A DNA stretch of 64,000 nucleotides from Ricinus communis (GCF_019578655.1 NC_063257.1:25995939-26059938); one strand, 5' to 3'; numbered from the stretch's first letter, positions 32,801 through 47,092 are shown. Made by a program: numbers and translations. The notes: generated from the sequence alone by a model not told the origin.

Positions 32801-35800
32801 TCTTATATTGACAAATATACTCTTTTTACAGGGTTGCTCTATCATACTCACAATACCCCTATTACAAGGTTGTTTTCTAATATTGACAAATATACCCCTC
32901 TTACGGGATTATTTTCTAATATTAAAAAATTTACCCCTGTAATGAGATTGTTCTCTCCTATTCACAAATAGTCCCCTCTTACAGGATTGATTTCTCATAT
33001 TCATAAATATACCCCTTTTATGGTCGTTTCTTCGTATTCAAAATAAATATACCAGACTTACGAGGTTGTTTTCTTATATTAACAAATATAATACTCTTTG
33101 GGGGTTGTTTTACTATATTAAATAATATACACCTTTTATAGGATTGTTTTCTCATACTCACAAATATACCCTCTTACGGGGTTATTTTCTAATATTGACA
33201 AATATACCCCTCGTACAGGGTTGTTTTCTCATATTAAAAAATATACCCCTGTAACGGGGTTGTTTTCTCATATTCATAAATATACCCCTTTTAAGGGATT
33301 AATTTCTCATTTTAATAAATATACCCTTTTATATCGTTGTTTACTCATACTCACAAATATACCTAGTTTACGGGGTTGTTTTCTTAAATTGACAAATATA
33401 CTCTTATTACGGGGTTGTTTTCTCATATTCATAAATATACCACCTCTTACGAGGTTGATTTCTTATATTCGTAAATATACTCCTTTTACATTGTTGTTTC
33501 CTCAAACTCACAAATGTCCCCCACTAATAGGGTACGTTTCTTATATTGACAAATATACCCCTTTTACATGGTTATTTTCTCATATTCATAAATATACTCC
33601 CTCTTACGAGGTTGGTTTCTTATATTCGTAAATATACCCCTTTTACATTGTTGTTTCCTCAAACTCACAAATGTACCTCACTTACAGGATTTGTTTCTTA
33701 GACTCACAAATATACCCCTGTTACGGGGTTTTTTTTTCATATCGACATATATACCCTTCTTACAGGGGTATTCTTTCATATTTACAAGTAAACCCTTCTC
33801 ACGGGGTTGTTTTCTAATATTTAGAAATGATTCCTTTTATGCAGTTACTTTCTGATAGTCACAAACATACCCCTCTTACGATGTTGTTTTCTCATATTCA
33901 CAAATATACCCCTTTTAGAGACTTGATTTCTCATATTCATAAATATATACCCGTTTTACGTTGTTGTTTCCTCAAACTCAAAAATATACCTACTTATAGG
34001 GTTGGTTTCTTAGACTGAAAATATACCACTCTTACGGGGTTGTTTTCTCATGTTAAAAAATTATACCCCTTTTATGGGGTTGTTTTCCCATACTCATAAA
34101 TATACCCTCCTTACGGGGATGTTTTCTCATATTCACAAATATACCCCTCTTTACCGAGTTTTTTCTCATTTTCATAAATATACCATTCTTACAAGATTGA
34201 TTTCTTATATTTATAGACATACCCTTTTTACATTGTTGTTTACTCACACTCTCAAATATACCCGATTTACATTATTATTTTCTTATATTGATAAATATAA
34301 CCGTCTAACGGGGTTCTTTTCTCATATTAAAATATATGCCCCTTTTATGGGGTTGTTTTCTCATACTCATAAATATACTCCTCTAACGATGTTGTTTTCT
34401 TATATTCACAAATATACCCCTCTTACGGGGTTGCTCTCTCATATTCACAAATATATCCCTCTTACGAGGTTGTTTTCTTATATTGATAAATATATCCCTT
34501 TTATGGGGTTGCTATATCATACTAAAAAACATACCCCTCTTACATGGTTGTTTTCTAATACTGACAAATATACGCCTCTTGCGGGGTTGTTTTCTCATAT
34601 TAAAAAATATATCCTTGTAATGCGGTTGTTTTCTCACATACAAATATATAACCCCTTTTACAAGATTGATTTCTCACATTCATAAATATACTTCTTTTAT
34701 AGTGTTGTTTGCCTATACTCACAAATATACCCGGCTTACGCAGTTATTTTCTAATATTGGCAAACATAGAACTCTTACGAAGTCGTTTTCTTATACTAAA
34801 AAATATACCCATGTTATGGGGTTATTTTCTCATCCTCACAAATATGCCCCTCTTATGGGATTGTTTTCTCATATTCGCAAATATATTCCTCTTACGGGGT
34901 TGTTTTCTCATATTGACAAATATACCCCACTTACATGCTTGTTTTCTCATATAGACAAATATACCGCTTTACGGGGTTGCTGTATCATACTCACAAAAAT
35001 AGCCGTTTTGCGGGATTATTTTTTAATATTGACAAATATATCCCTTTTACCGGGCTATGTTCTCATATTGACAAATATACCCCTGACGGGGTTGTTTTCT
35101 TCTATTGATAAACATACTCCTTTTATTGGGTTGCTCTATCGTACTCTGTTACAGGGTTACTTTCTAATATTGATAAATATACCCCACTTACGAGGTTGTT
35201 TTCTCATATTAAAATATATACTCTTGTAAGGCGGTTGTTTTCTCATATTCACAACTCTTATGGAGTTCATTTCTCATATTCATGAATATACCCGTTTTAT
35301 GGTGTTGTTTACTCCTACTCATAAATATATAGACTTACAGAGTTGTTTTCTTATATTGATAAATATACCCCTCTAGCGGGGTTTTTTTTCCATATTAAAA
35401 TTTATACCCCTTTTATGGGATTGTTTTCTCGTACTGACAAATATACCTCTCTTACAGGATTGTTTTCTCATATTCACAAATATACCCTTTTACGGGATAG
35501 ATTTCTCATATTCATAAATATACCCTTTTGACGGTGTTGTTTCCTCAAACTCACAAATATTCTCCACTTGGTTGTTTTTTCATATTGACAAATATACCCT
35601 ACTTACATGCTTGATTTCTCATATTGACAAATATACCGTTTTATGGGGTTGCTCTATCATACTCACAAAACTATTGCTTTTACGGGATTATTTTCTAACA
35701 TTGAAAAATATACCTCTTTTAACGGGTTATGCTCTCATATTGACAAATATACCCCTTACGGAGTTATTTTCTTACATTAACAATTAAACTCCTTTAACTG

Positions 35801-35849
35801 GGTTGCTCTATCATACTCACAAATATACCCCTGTTACGGGGTTGTTTTA
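29894..35849 (+). repeat. 39-bp satellite array, block 3
   Basis: About 153 units. A variant ending in GACTTAC/AACTTAC recurs at about 30847, 31077, 31311, 32049, 32287 and 33053. Spacings of 230-238 bp or about three times that fit a six-unit higher-order repeat (6 x 39 = 234). A larger duplicated segment (TATTCGTAAATATACTCCTT... TTTCCTCAAACTCACAAATG) is seen at 33470-33510 and 33630-33675. Orientation is unchanged. Confidence 0.97.
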
Positions 35850-37276
35850 TGATAAGCATCATAATACACATGTTTTCATGCCCGATTGTTTACATTTTTT
35901 ATGCATGATTATCCCGTTTTATGCTAGAATCACCTGTCTTTTGTTTCCTTTCTCATTTCAGGTCATTTTCGAAGGACATCATCAGTAATTGAGGGACATA
36001 CGTGTGATTACAGACCAAAATCCATCAGATTGGGCGAGGAGTAGCACCCAGAGGGTTGAGCACGGCCTGGACTCCGGCCATGCTGAATTACCAAGAGGCT
36101 ATCCCCAATTGTGCCATTTCAGCACGGTTTCGTAGCCACCACTGACCTTGACGCGGCCCGTGGTGGCCAACACGGGGGCTGCAGTAGTGGTGAAACCCTA
36201 CTTAGTGAGATCCACGGTTGTACGGCACGGACTTCGGCCGTCTTTGAGTTAAATATATAAGAAAAATGAATTTTTCTTAGAAGAGAGGGAGGAAAAAGAG
36301 TGACATAGAGCCTTGGCGGTGGTTCGGTTCTGCCGGTGTTGAGTCTGCGAGAGAGAGTCGCGGGGTAAGAATCCGGAATCGCAGGTTCCGAGTGCAAAAC
36401 CGTAGTGGAAGCAATTCAAGAGGCAGTTTGGGAGATTAATCAAAGTGTAGATCCAGATTTGGAGCTGTTCATCCAATTCGAGAGAAAAGGGTGTACATGT
36501 TTCATTTTCATCATTCTTTCATTGTAATTGATTTCCTAGATTGTTTTAAACATGAACATGTTTAGCTAGACTGATTTAATCCATTGGGATTTCTTTACTT
36601 TGTTGGCTTGATATTATATTGTTGGATTGTTTGAGTTGGTTTTGTATTCTTCTTGTTTTCAATATTAATAAGATTATGCATTATTCATGAGACGTTGTGA
36701 ATTGTGATGTTTAGATTGCTTTATGAGATTGAGAAATCCGTTTGGCAATTGGAATTTTGAATAACAAGGCGGTTAATAATCGCTTAGAGATAAGGATAAT
36801 TAACTAGCCGGATTAAGAATTAACAAAGCTTAATAGAGGAGGATTAAAGCTTAATGCTAATTTAAGAATCAATCGTTAGGAAGAGATTCCAACTTTAGGT
36901 TATTAGGTTTAGGAATTCGGTTATCGAGAGAAAGCCGAATTCGGTTAAATTCGTCCACAGGTAGCATAATTAGACTCACCGATCCTTTATCTTTTGTTCG
37001 GTTGCCAACTAGTTTAGATTCCCTTTGGGTTTGTCTTCTTGTCTTGATTATTTCATTTATCAATTACTCCTGCATCTCCCTCAGAACTTAGCTTGTAGTT
37101 AATAGTTAGTTTAGAAATTATCATCATCCATTTTAGGTTAATATAACAAAGAACAAAGAAGTAACTCTGGGCTTTCGCTTTCCCGAGGAATACGACCTTG
37201 ATACTCGCCATTAGTGCTAGACTGCATCGGTAGGTTCACTGCCTTAGATTGTAGCTAACACGAGTAGCAGCCATCA
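35850..37276 (+). mobile_element. Solo LTR, Athila-like, forward orientation
   Basis: A 1,427-bp LTR from TGATAAGCATCATAATACAC to GTAGCAGCCATCA, reversed relative to the other large LTRs. It has a TATA box (AAATATATAAG, about 36250-36260) after a U3 with CACGGCC/GGCCATG palindromes (36060-36240). The flanks are TTTTA and TTTTC (one mismatch), and removing the LTR restores a normal satellite unit (GTTG TTTTC TAATATTAAC). No internal element sequence is present, so it is a solo LTR. ORFs inside it have no recognisable product. Confidence 0.85.
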
Positions 37277-40200
37277 TTTTCTAATATTAACAACTATACC
37301 CCACTTACGAGGTTGTCTTCTCATATTAAAAAATATACTCTTGTAACTCGGTTGTTTTATCATATTCACAAATATAGCCCTCTTATGGGGTTTATTTCTC
37401 ACATTCATAAATATACCCCTTTTACAGGTTTGTTTACTCCTACTCATAAATATACTATACTTACGGGGTCATTTTCTTATATTGACAAATATACCCCTCT
37501 TGCGGGGTTTTTTTTCCATATTAAAATTTATACCCCTTTTATGGGATTGTTTTCTTATACTCATAAATATACCTCTCTTACAGGGCTATTTTCTCATATT
37601 CATAAATATACCCATTTTATGGGATAGATTTCTTATATTCATAAATATACCCTTTTGATGCTGTTGTTTCCTCAAACTCATAAATATTCCCCACTTACAT
37701 GGTTAGTTTCTTAGATTGACAAATATACCCCTTTTATGGGGTTGTTTTCTCATATTAAAAACTATATCCCTTTTATGAGGTTTTTTTTTATACTAACTAA
37801 TATATCCCTCTTACAGGGTTGTTTTCTCATATTCACAAATATATTCTTCTTACAATGGTGTTTTATCATATTCACAAATATACCCCCCCTTATGGGGCTT
37901 TTTCCTAATGTTGACAAATACACCCCTTTTATGGGGTTATTTTTTAATATTCACAAATATACCCCTTTTACGCAATTGTTTTCTCATACTAAAAAATACA
38001 CCCCTCTTACGGGGTTGTTTTCTCATATTCACATATGTACCCCCTCTTACGGGCTTGATTTCCCATATTCATAAATATATACCCGTTTTACGTCGTTGTT
38101 TCCTCAAACTCACAAATATACCCCACTTACAGGGATGGTTTCTTAGATTGAAAATATACCACTCTTATGGGGTTGTTTTCTCATGTTAAAAAATGTACCC
38201 CTTTTATGGGATTGTATTCCCATACTCACAAATATACCCCTCTTACGAGAATATTTTCTCATATCCACAAATATACCCCTCTTACGGGATTGTTTTCTCA
38301 TTTTCATAAATATATACCATTCTTACGGGATTGATTTCTTATATTCATAAATATACCCCTTTTACGGTGTTGTTTACTCACACTCATAAATATACCAGAC
38401 TTACAGAGTTATTTTCTTATATTGACAAATATACCCCTCTTGCGGGGTTGTTTTCCCATATTAAAATTTATACCCCTTTTATGGGATTGTTTTCCCATAT
38501 TAAAATTTATACCCCTTTTATGGGATTGTTTTCTCATACTGACAAATAAACCTCTCTTACAGGTTTGTTTTCTCATGTTCACAAATATACCCCTCTTACG
38601 GGATAGATTTCTCATATTTATAAATATACAATTTTTATAGGTTGTTTCCTCAAACTCATAAATGTACCCCACTTACATGGTTAGTTTCTTAGTTTGGCAA
38701 ATATACCCCTCTTATGTAGTTATTTTTTACAAATATACCCCTCTTATGGGGTTGTTTTCTCATACTTAAAAGTATACCCCCCCCCCTCCCTCTTTATGGG
38801 GTTGTTTTTTGATATTCATTAATATATCCCTCTGACAGGGTTGTTATCTCATATTCACAAATATACGCTTTTTAGAATGGTATTTTTTCATATTTATAAA
38901 TATACTCCCCCCTTACAGGGATATTATCTAATAATGATAAATAAAACCCTCTTATGGGGTTATTTTTTAATATTAAAAAATGTACCCCTTTTACGCAATT
39001 ATTTTCTCATACTCACAAATATACCCCGCCTACGGGATTATTTTCTCATATTCACAAATAATCTTACGAGATTGATTTCTCATATTCATAAATATACCCA
39101 TTTTACGGTGTTATTTTCTCAAACCCACAAATATACCCCACTTACAAGGTTGATGAGTATATATGCCCCTATTTTCTCATATTAAAAAGTAAATCCCTAT
39201 TATGGGATTGCTTTCTCATACTCGCAAATATACTTCTCTTACGGGGTGGTTTTCTCATATTAACAAATATACCCCTTTTATAGGGTAGTTTTCACATACT
39301 CACAAATGTACTCCTCTTAAGGGGTTGTTTTCTCATATTGACAAATATACCCCTCTTACTAGGTTATTTTCTTATATTGATAAATATACTTCCTTTGCGG
39401 GGATGCCCCTCTCATTGTGTTGTTTTCTCATATTAAAAAATATTCTCCTGTAACGGGGTTGTTTTCACATATTCACAAATATAGCTCTCTTATGGGGTTT
39501 ATTTCTCATATTCAAAAATATACCCCATCTACGGAGTTGTTTACTAATACTCGCAAATATACTCGGCTTACGGGCTTATTTTCTTATATTGGCAAATATA
39601 CTACTCTTATGAGATTATTTTCTTATATTGATAAATATACTTCCTTTGCGGGGATGCCCCTCTCATTGTGTTGTTTTCTCATATTAAAAAATATTCTCCT
39701 GTAACGGGGTTGTTTTCACATATTCACAAATATAGCTCTCTTATGGGGTTTATTTCTCATATTCAAAAATATACCCCATCTACGGAGTTGTTTACTAATA
39801 CTCGCAAATATACTCGGCTTACGGGCTTATTTTCTTATATTGGCAAATATACTACTCTTATGAGATTATTTTCTTATATTGATAAATATACTCCTTTTAT
39901 GGAATTGCTTCATCATACTCACAAATATACCCCTCTTACCAGGTTATTTTCTCATATTAGAAAATATACCCCTATACTAGGGGTGTTTTCTTATATTCGC
40001 AAATATAGCCCTCTCACGAGATTGTTTTCTCATATTCTCAAATATACCACTCTTACGGGTTGTTTTTTCATATTTACAAACATACCCCTATTATGGGCTT
40101 GTCTTTTTATATTGACAAAAATACCCCTTTAAGGGGTTGCTCTATCATACTCACAAAAATACACCTCTTATAGGTTGTTTTCTAATATTCATAAATATAC

Positions 40201-41494
40201 CCCTCTTACAGGGTTGTTTTCTCATATTAAACATATAACCCTATAATAGGGTTGTTTTCTCATATTCACAGATATACTCTTTTTACGGGATTAATTTCTT
40301 ATATTCATAAGTAATACCCTTTTTACGGCGTTGTTTCCTCAAACTCACACATATACACGACTTACAGGGTTGTTTTCTTATATTAATAAATATACCACTC
40401 TTACGGGGTTGTTTTCCCATATTAAAATATATACCACTTTTGTGGGATTGTTTTCTCATACTCATAAATATAATCTACTTGCGGGGTTATTTTCTTAGAT
40501 TCACACATATACCCCTCTTACAGGATTGATTTCTCACATTTATAAATATACTCCTTTTACGGTGTTGTTTACTCCTACGCACAAATATACCTAACTTATA
40601 CGGTTGTTTTCTTATATTGTCAAATATACCCCTCTTACGGGGTTGTTTTCTAATATTAAAAAATATACCCTTTTTACGAGATTATTTTCTCATACTGATA
40701 AATATGCTCCTTTTACGAGGTTATTTTCTCGTATTAAAAAAAACCCCTTTTACAGGATTATTTTCTCATAATCACAAATATACCCCTCTTTCAGGGTTAT
40801 TTTCTTATACTCACAAATATACCCGACTTACAGAGTTGTTTTCTTATATTGATAAATATAACCCTCTTACAAGGATGTTTTCTCATATTAAGAAATATAT
40901 CCTATTTTATGGGGTTGTTTTCTCATAATCACAAATATACCCCTCTTACGGGGATGTATTCTCATATTCAGAAATATACCAGTCTTACGGGGTTGTTTTC
41001 TTATTTTCACAAATACACCACTCTTACGGGATTGTTTTCACATATTCATAAATGTACTCTTTTTACGGCATTTTTTACTCACACTCACAAATATACCCGA
41101 CTTACTCAGTTGTTTTCTTATATTGACAAATATACCTCTCTTACGGGGTTTTTTTCTCATATTAAAAAATATACTCCTTTTACGGGATTGTTTTATCATA
41201 CTTACAAATATACCCCTCTTACGGGGTTGTTTTCTTATATTGACAAATACACCCCTCTTACGGGGTTGTTTTCTCATATTAAAAAATATACCCCTCTTAC
41301 AGGATTGTTGTCTCATGCTCACAAATATACCTCTCTTACGAGGTTGTTTTCTCATATTTACAAATATACCCCTCGTACTGGGTTGTTCTTTCATATTCAC
41401 AAATATATCCTCTTACGAGTTTGTTATCTTAAATTGACAAATATACCCATCTTTCGGGGTAATTTTCTTATATTGACTTATATACCCCTCTTAC
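37277..41494 (+). repeat. 39-bp satellite array, block 4
   Basis: About 108 units. GACTTAC/AACTTA marker units at about 40348, 40588, 40823 and 41097 are spaced 240, 235 and 274 bp, again about six or seven units. An exact 39-bp doublet containing CCCATATTAAAATTTATACC lies at about 38448-38525. There is a run of C at about 38779-38791. Confidence 0.97.
39365..39880 (+). repeat. Recent 251-bp tandem duplication within the satellite
   Basis: 39365-39615 is repeated essentially without change at 39616-39866, including the odd junction TTTGCGGGGATGCCCCTCTC where a unit is shortened. 251 bp is about 6.4 units, so the duplication did not respect the 39-bp phase. The near identity contrasts with the diverged neighbours and shows recent unequal exchange or slippage. 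Confidence 0.95.
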
Positions 41495-41638
41495 AAAGTT
41501 AAACGAGCTAGGTTCAAAGAAACTCCAGTACGGGGGACCTCCTGGGAAGTTCTCGAACCCACCAAAGGGACAAAACCGTGAGACGAGTGGGGGCCAAAGC
41601 GAACAATATCTCATGTGATATGGTTTCGGGTTGTTATA
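41495..41638 (+). mobile_element. Cassandra-like LTR fragment (5S-rRNA-derived), 5' truncated
   Basis: The first bases, AAAGTTAAACGAGCTAGGTTC, and then GGGGACCTCCTGGGAAGTTC correspond to the 3' half of plant 5S rRNA. The remainder (CCAAAGGGACAAAACCGTGAG, AATATCTCATGTGAT, GGTTTCGGGTTGTTATA) matches the ends of the two longer Cassandra-like LTRs at 49374-49752 and 51881-52258. The first part of the LTR is missing, and satellite joins directly at CTCTTAC. It preserves the 5S internal region better than the other two copies (CCTCCTGGGAAGT intact). Confidence 0.65.
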
Positions 41639-44600
41639 TTACTATTTTCTCATACTCATAAATATACCCCTCTTACGAGGTTGTTTTCTCATATTAAAAA
41701 ATATACCCCTTTTACGGGATTGATTTCTCATATTCATAAATAACCCTTTTACGACATTGTTTCCTTATGCTCACATATATACCCGACTTACGGAGTTGTT
41801 TTCTTATATTTATATATATACCCCTCTTTCAAGGTTATTTTTTCATATTAAAAGAATATACCCTTGTAACGGGGTTGTTTTTTCATACTCATAAATATAC
41901 CCCTCTTGTAGGGTTGTTTTCTCATATTCAGAAATATACCCATCTTATGGGAGTGTTTTCTCATTTTCACAAATACACCATTCTTACGGGATTGTTTCTC
42001 ATATTTATAAATATACCTCTTTTATAGGGTCGTTTTCTCACACCCACAAATATACCCCTTTTATGGGGTTGTTTTCTAATATTGAAAAATATACCAATCT
42101 TACGTTGTGATTTCTCATATTAAAAAAATACCCTTGTAACAGGCTTGTTTTCTAATATTCACAAATATACCCCTTTTACACAATTGTTTTCTCTACTCAC
42201 AAATATAACCCACTTACGAGGTTGTCTTTGACTATTCAGAATATACCCCCTCTTTCGGGGTTGATTTCTCATTTTCATAAATATATCCCTTTTACGTTGT
42301 TTTCTCAAACTCACAAATATACTCCAATTACAAGGTTGCTTTCTTAGATTGACAAATATACCCCCTCTTACGAGGTTATTTTCTCATATTAAATGACATT
42401 ACCCCTTTTATGAGATTCTTTTCCTATACTCACAACTATTCTCCTCTTACGGAAATATTTTCCCATATTCACAAACATACCACTCTTACGGGGTTGTTTT
42501 CTCATTTTCACAGATTCACCATTCTTACGGGATTGATTTCTCATATTCATAAATATACCCTATTTACGGCGTTGCTTACTCATATTCACAAATACACCTG
42601 ACATACACGGCTATTTTATTATATTGACAAATCTACCCCTCTTAATGGGTTGTTTCTCATATTAAAATATGTACCCCCTTTTATGGGATTGTTTTCTTAT
42701 ACTCATAAATATACCCCCTCTTACGAGGTTATTTTCTCATATTTATAAATATACCTCTCTTATGGTGTTATTTTCTCATATTCACAAATATATCTTTCGT
42801 ATAGGTTTATTGTTTTATATTGACAAATATACCCCTCTTACGGAGTTATTTTCTTATATTGACAAATATATTCTTTTTACGGGGTTGCTCTATCATACTC
42901 ACAGTTGTACCTCTTTTACAGGGTTATTTTTTCACATTCACAAATATGCCCTTCTTACGAAGTTGTTTTCTCATATTCACAAATACAACCCTCATAGGGG
43001 GCTATTTCCTAACATTGATAAATATACCCCTCTTATGTGGTTGTTTTTTAATATTTACAAACACACCCCTTTTACGTTGTCTTTCTCTCATACTCATAAA
43101 TATACCCCACTTACAGGGTTGTTTTCTCATATTCAGAAATATATCCCCTTTTTCGAGGTTGATTTCTCATATTCATTAATATACCCTTTTTAGATTGTTT
43201 CCTCAAACTCAGAAATATACCACACTTGCAGGGGTTGGTTTCTTAGATTGATAAATATACCTCTTAATGAGATTTTTTTCTCATATTAAAAGATATACCT
43301 CTTTAATGGGATTGTTTTCCCTTACACACAAGTATACCCCTCTTATGGGGATGTTTTCTCAAATTCACAAATATACCCCTTTTACGGAATTGTTTTGTCA
43401 TTTTCATAAATATACTACTCCTATGGGATTGATTTCTCTATTCATAAATATAACACTTTTACGGTGTTATTTACTCATATTCACAAATATACACGACTTA
43501 CACGGTTGTTTTCTTACACCACTTATGGGGTTGTTTTTTCATATTAACAATATACCCCTTATGGAGTTCTTTTCCATACTCACAAATATACCCCTCTTAC
43601 GGGATTGATTTCTCATATTCATAAATATAACCATTTTGCGGTACTGTTTGCTAATGCTCATGAATATACCTGACTTTCGGGATTCTATTCTTATATTGAC
43701 AAATATATCCATCTTACGAGGTTATTTTCTCATATTAAGAAATATACCATTTTTATGGGGTTATTTTTTATATTGACAAATATACCCCTCTTCAGGAGTT
43801 GTTTTCTCATATTCACAAATATACCCCACTTACGAGGTTGTTTTCTCATATTCACAAATATACCCCTCTTACGGTGTTCATTTCTCATATTGATAAATAT
43901 ACCCCTTTTATGGCGTTGTTTACTCATACTGACAAATATACCTGACTGACGGGGATGTTTTCTTATATTGACAAAAATAACCCTCTTACGAGGTTGTTTT
44001 CTTATATTAAGAAATATATCCTTTTTAAGTTGTTGTTTTCTAATATTTATAAATATAACCCTCTTACGGGGTTATTTTCTTATATTAAAAAATATACCCC
44101 TCTTGCGGGGTGATTCTCTCATATTCACAAATATAACCCTTTGCAAGGTTGTTATCTTATATTGATAAATATACCGTTTTTATGAGGTTGGTCTATCATA
44201 CTGACAAACATACCCTTATTACGAGATTGTTTTCTAATATTAACAAACATACCCCTCTTATAGGCTTGTTTTCTTATATTGACAAATATACCCCACTTAC
44301 GAGGTTGTTTTCTCATATTAAGAAATATACCCCTATAATGGGGTTGTTTTCTCATATTCACAAATATAGCCCTCTTACGGGGTTTATTTCTCATATTGAT
44401 AACACACTCACAAATATACCTGAATAACGAGCTTGATTTCTTATATCGACAAATATTACCCCTCTTACGAGATTATTCTCATATTCATAAATGTAACCTT
44501 CTTATGGAATTGATTTCTCATATTTATAAATAATACCCATTTTGTGGCGTTCTTTATACCCACAAATATACCCGACTTACGGGGTTCTATTCTTATATTG

Positions 44601-45624
44601 ACAAACATACCCATCTCATGAGATTATTTTCTCATATAAAGAAATATACCCTTTTATGAGGTTGTTTCTCATACTCACAAATATACCCCTCTCACGGGGT
44701 TGTTTTCTCATATTGACAAATCTACCTCTCATGCGGGGTTGTGTTCTTATATTGATAAATATATCCTTTACGGTGTTGCTCTATTATACTCATAAAAATA
44801 CCCCTCTTACGGGGTTATTTTCTAATGTTGACAAAACACCCTTCATACGGGGTTGTTTTCTCATATTAAAAAAATACACTCCTGTAATGAGGTTATTTTC
44901 TCATATTCACAAATATACCCCTCTTACGGGACTAATTCTCATATTCATAAATATACCCCTCTTACGTTGTTTCCTCAAACTTACAAATACACCCCACTTA
45001 TAGGGTTGGTTTCTTAGATTGACAAATATACCCCTCTTATGGGATGTTTTCTCATATTCAAAAATATACCCCTCTTACGGGGTTGTTTTCTTGTACTGAA
45101 AACTATACCATCTTACGAGCTTGGTCTCTCATGCTCACAAATATACCCCTCTTACGGGATTGATTACTTATATTCATAAATATACCCTTATTACGACATT
45201 GTTTACTCATACTACAAATATACCAGACTTACAGGGTTGTTTTCTTATATTGACAAATATACCCTCTTATAGGGTTGTTTTCTTATATTGATAGGTATGC
45301 CCCTTTCACGGGTTGCTCTATCATACTCACAAATATACCCCTCTTACGGGGTTATTTTCTAATATTGACAACTATACCTTTCTTACGTGGTTGTTTGCCA
45401 TATTTACAAATATACCCCTCTTACGTGGTTATTTTCTCATATTCACAAATGTACCCATCTTACGGGGTTGTTTTCTTATATTGATTGATATACCCATTTT
45501 ACGGGGTTGCTCTATCATACTTACAAATATACCTCTCTTACGGGGTAAATTTCTCATATTCATAAATATATCCCTTTTACGGCATTGTTTACTCATACTC
45601 ACAAATATATCTGACTTACGTGAT
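41639..45624 (+). repeat. 39-bp satellite array, block 5
   Basis: About 102 units, of the same type as blocks 3 and 4, with frequent TTATATTGACAAAT and GCTCTATCATACTCACAAA variants. The last bases before the next insertion are CTTACGTGAT. Confidence 0.97.
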
Positions 45625-47092
45625 TGATAAGCTATTTGTGTAGCTACGATCTAAGGTAGTGAACCTATCGATGCAAACTAGCATTAACGGTGAGTATCAA
45701 AGTCGTATTCTTGGGTAAGGGTGATCCTAGAACTACTACAGCATCTTATGGTATCTAACCTTAACAAAATCAATGAAGTTGCTATTCTATGATTGAATGT
45801 AAACAAGTGGTTAACTAAGTGTCAGACAGACTGAAAGGATTTAATGAAACAATCAAAGGAAAAAGCAATCCCAAGGAGACCTAAGCTAGTTGGATTTTAA
45901 TGAAGATATAGATTATATTGATTACTAATTGCAATTACCCATGGACAAATTCTTAACTGAATTCAGATTTCCTCTCGAGATAACCGAATTCCTAAACTTA
46001 AAAACCTAAAGTTGGAATCTCTTCCTAATGATCAATTATTAAATTAGCATTAAGCTTTAACCCGCCTCTATTAAGCTTTGTTAATTCTTAATCCGGCTAG
46101 TCAATTACCCTTATCTCTAAGTGATCATTAACCAGTTCTTGCTATTCAAATTTTCAATTACTAAATGAATTTCTCAATTACATAAAGCAATCTAAATGCC
46201 ACAATTCACAAAGTCTCATGAATAATACGATTTCTCATTAATAATGAAAGCAAGAAGAGACAAGCATTGATAATCAAAGTCTCATAAACATTAAAAACAA
46301 TCCAACAACATAGGAACCCCAATGGGTTTAACAAATTTAGTTACTCATACTAATAAGCAACACAAAGTAAAGAACAAATTCAGAAAAGTAAATTGAAAGC
46401 ATGTACACCCTTCTTCTTCAATTTGGATGAAAAACCCTAAGTTTCCAATTTCGAATGATGAACCCTAAATTGCCTCTTGAATGCATCCAAATCTCCTCTT
46501 GATCTTCAATTGGATGTTAAAACCAATGTAATCCTTCCTTCAATAGATGAAATAGTCTCCTAAAGTTAAGTATTGAAGTCTGGGAAAATATGGCTTATAC
46601 ATGTATATGTAAAATCAAGTGAGAAAATCGAACCCTAACTCAATAAATCACATTTGCCTATATAAATCTCTCAGCACGGTCATGGTCAAGCCCGTGCTGA
46701 TCAGCACAGGTGGAGTCCAGGTCGTGCTGGACCTCCGCGTCCTGCAACTTAAGGCTTCTTCCTCGCCGTGCCCTCGCTGGTACTGAGCCACCATGGGCCG
46801 TGGTGGGTTCAGAAACCGTGCCAAAATGGCACTCTTGAGGGTCAAATGTTGATGGTTCAGCATGGCCAGAGTCCAGGCCATGCTCAACCTTGGAATGCTA
46901 GTTGTTGCTCAATTTTGATGGATTCTGGTCCGTAATTGCGCGTATTTTCCTCAATTACTGATAATATCCATCAATAATGACCTAAAACATGAAAGGAACC
47001 AAAACACATGTGATTCTGGCATAAAACAAGATAACTATGCACAAAAATGTAAACAATTGGGCATATAAACATGTATAAAATGATGCACATCA
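45625..47092 (-). mobile_element. Solo LTR, Athila-like, with perfect GTGAT target duplication
   Basis: A 1,468-bp LTR beginning TGATAAGCTATTTGTGTAGC and ending ATGATGCACATCA. It is flanked by GTGAT at 45620-45624 and 47093-47097. Removing the LTR and one GTGAT restores a satellite unit. It is highly similar to 28416-29893. The minus-strand TATA box lies at 46659-46668 and U3 palindromes (CACGG.C, GTCCAGG.CGTGCTGG) at 46670-46900. Confidence 0.93.

Noticed and set aside
36119..36476. Minus-strand frames in the solo LTR
   Set aside because: They lie across the U3/TATA region of an LTR, have no homology that I recognise, and the related LTRs do not keep the frame.
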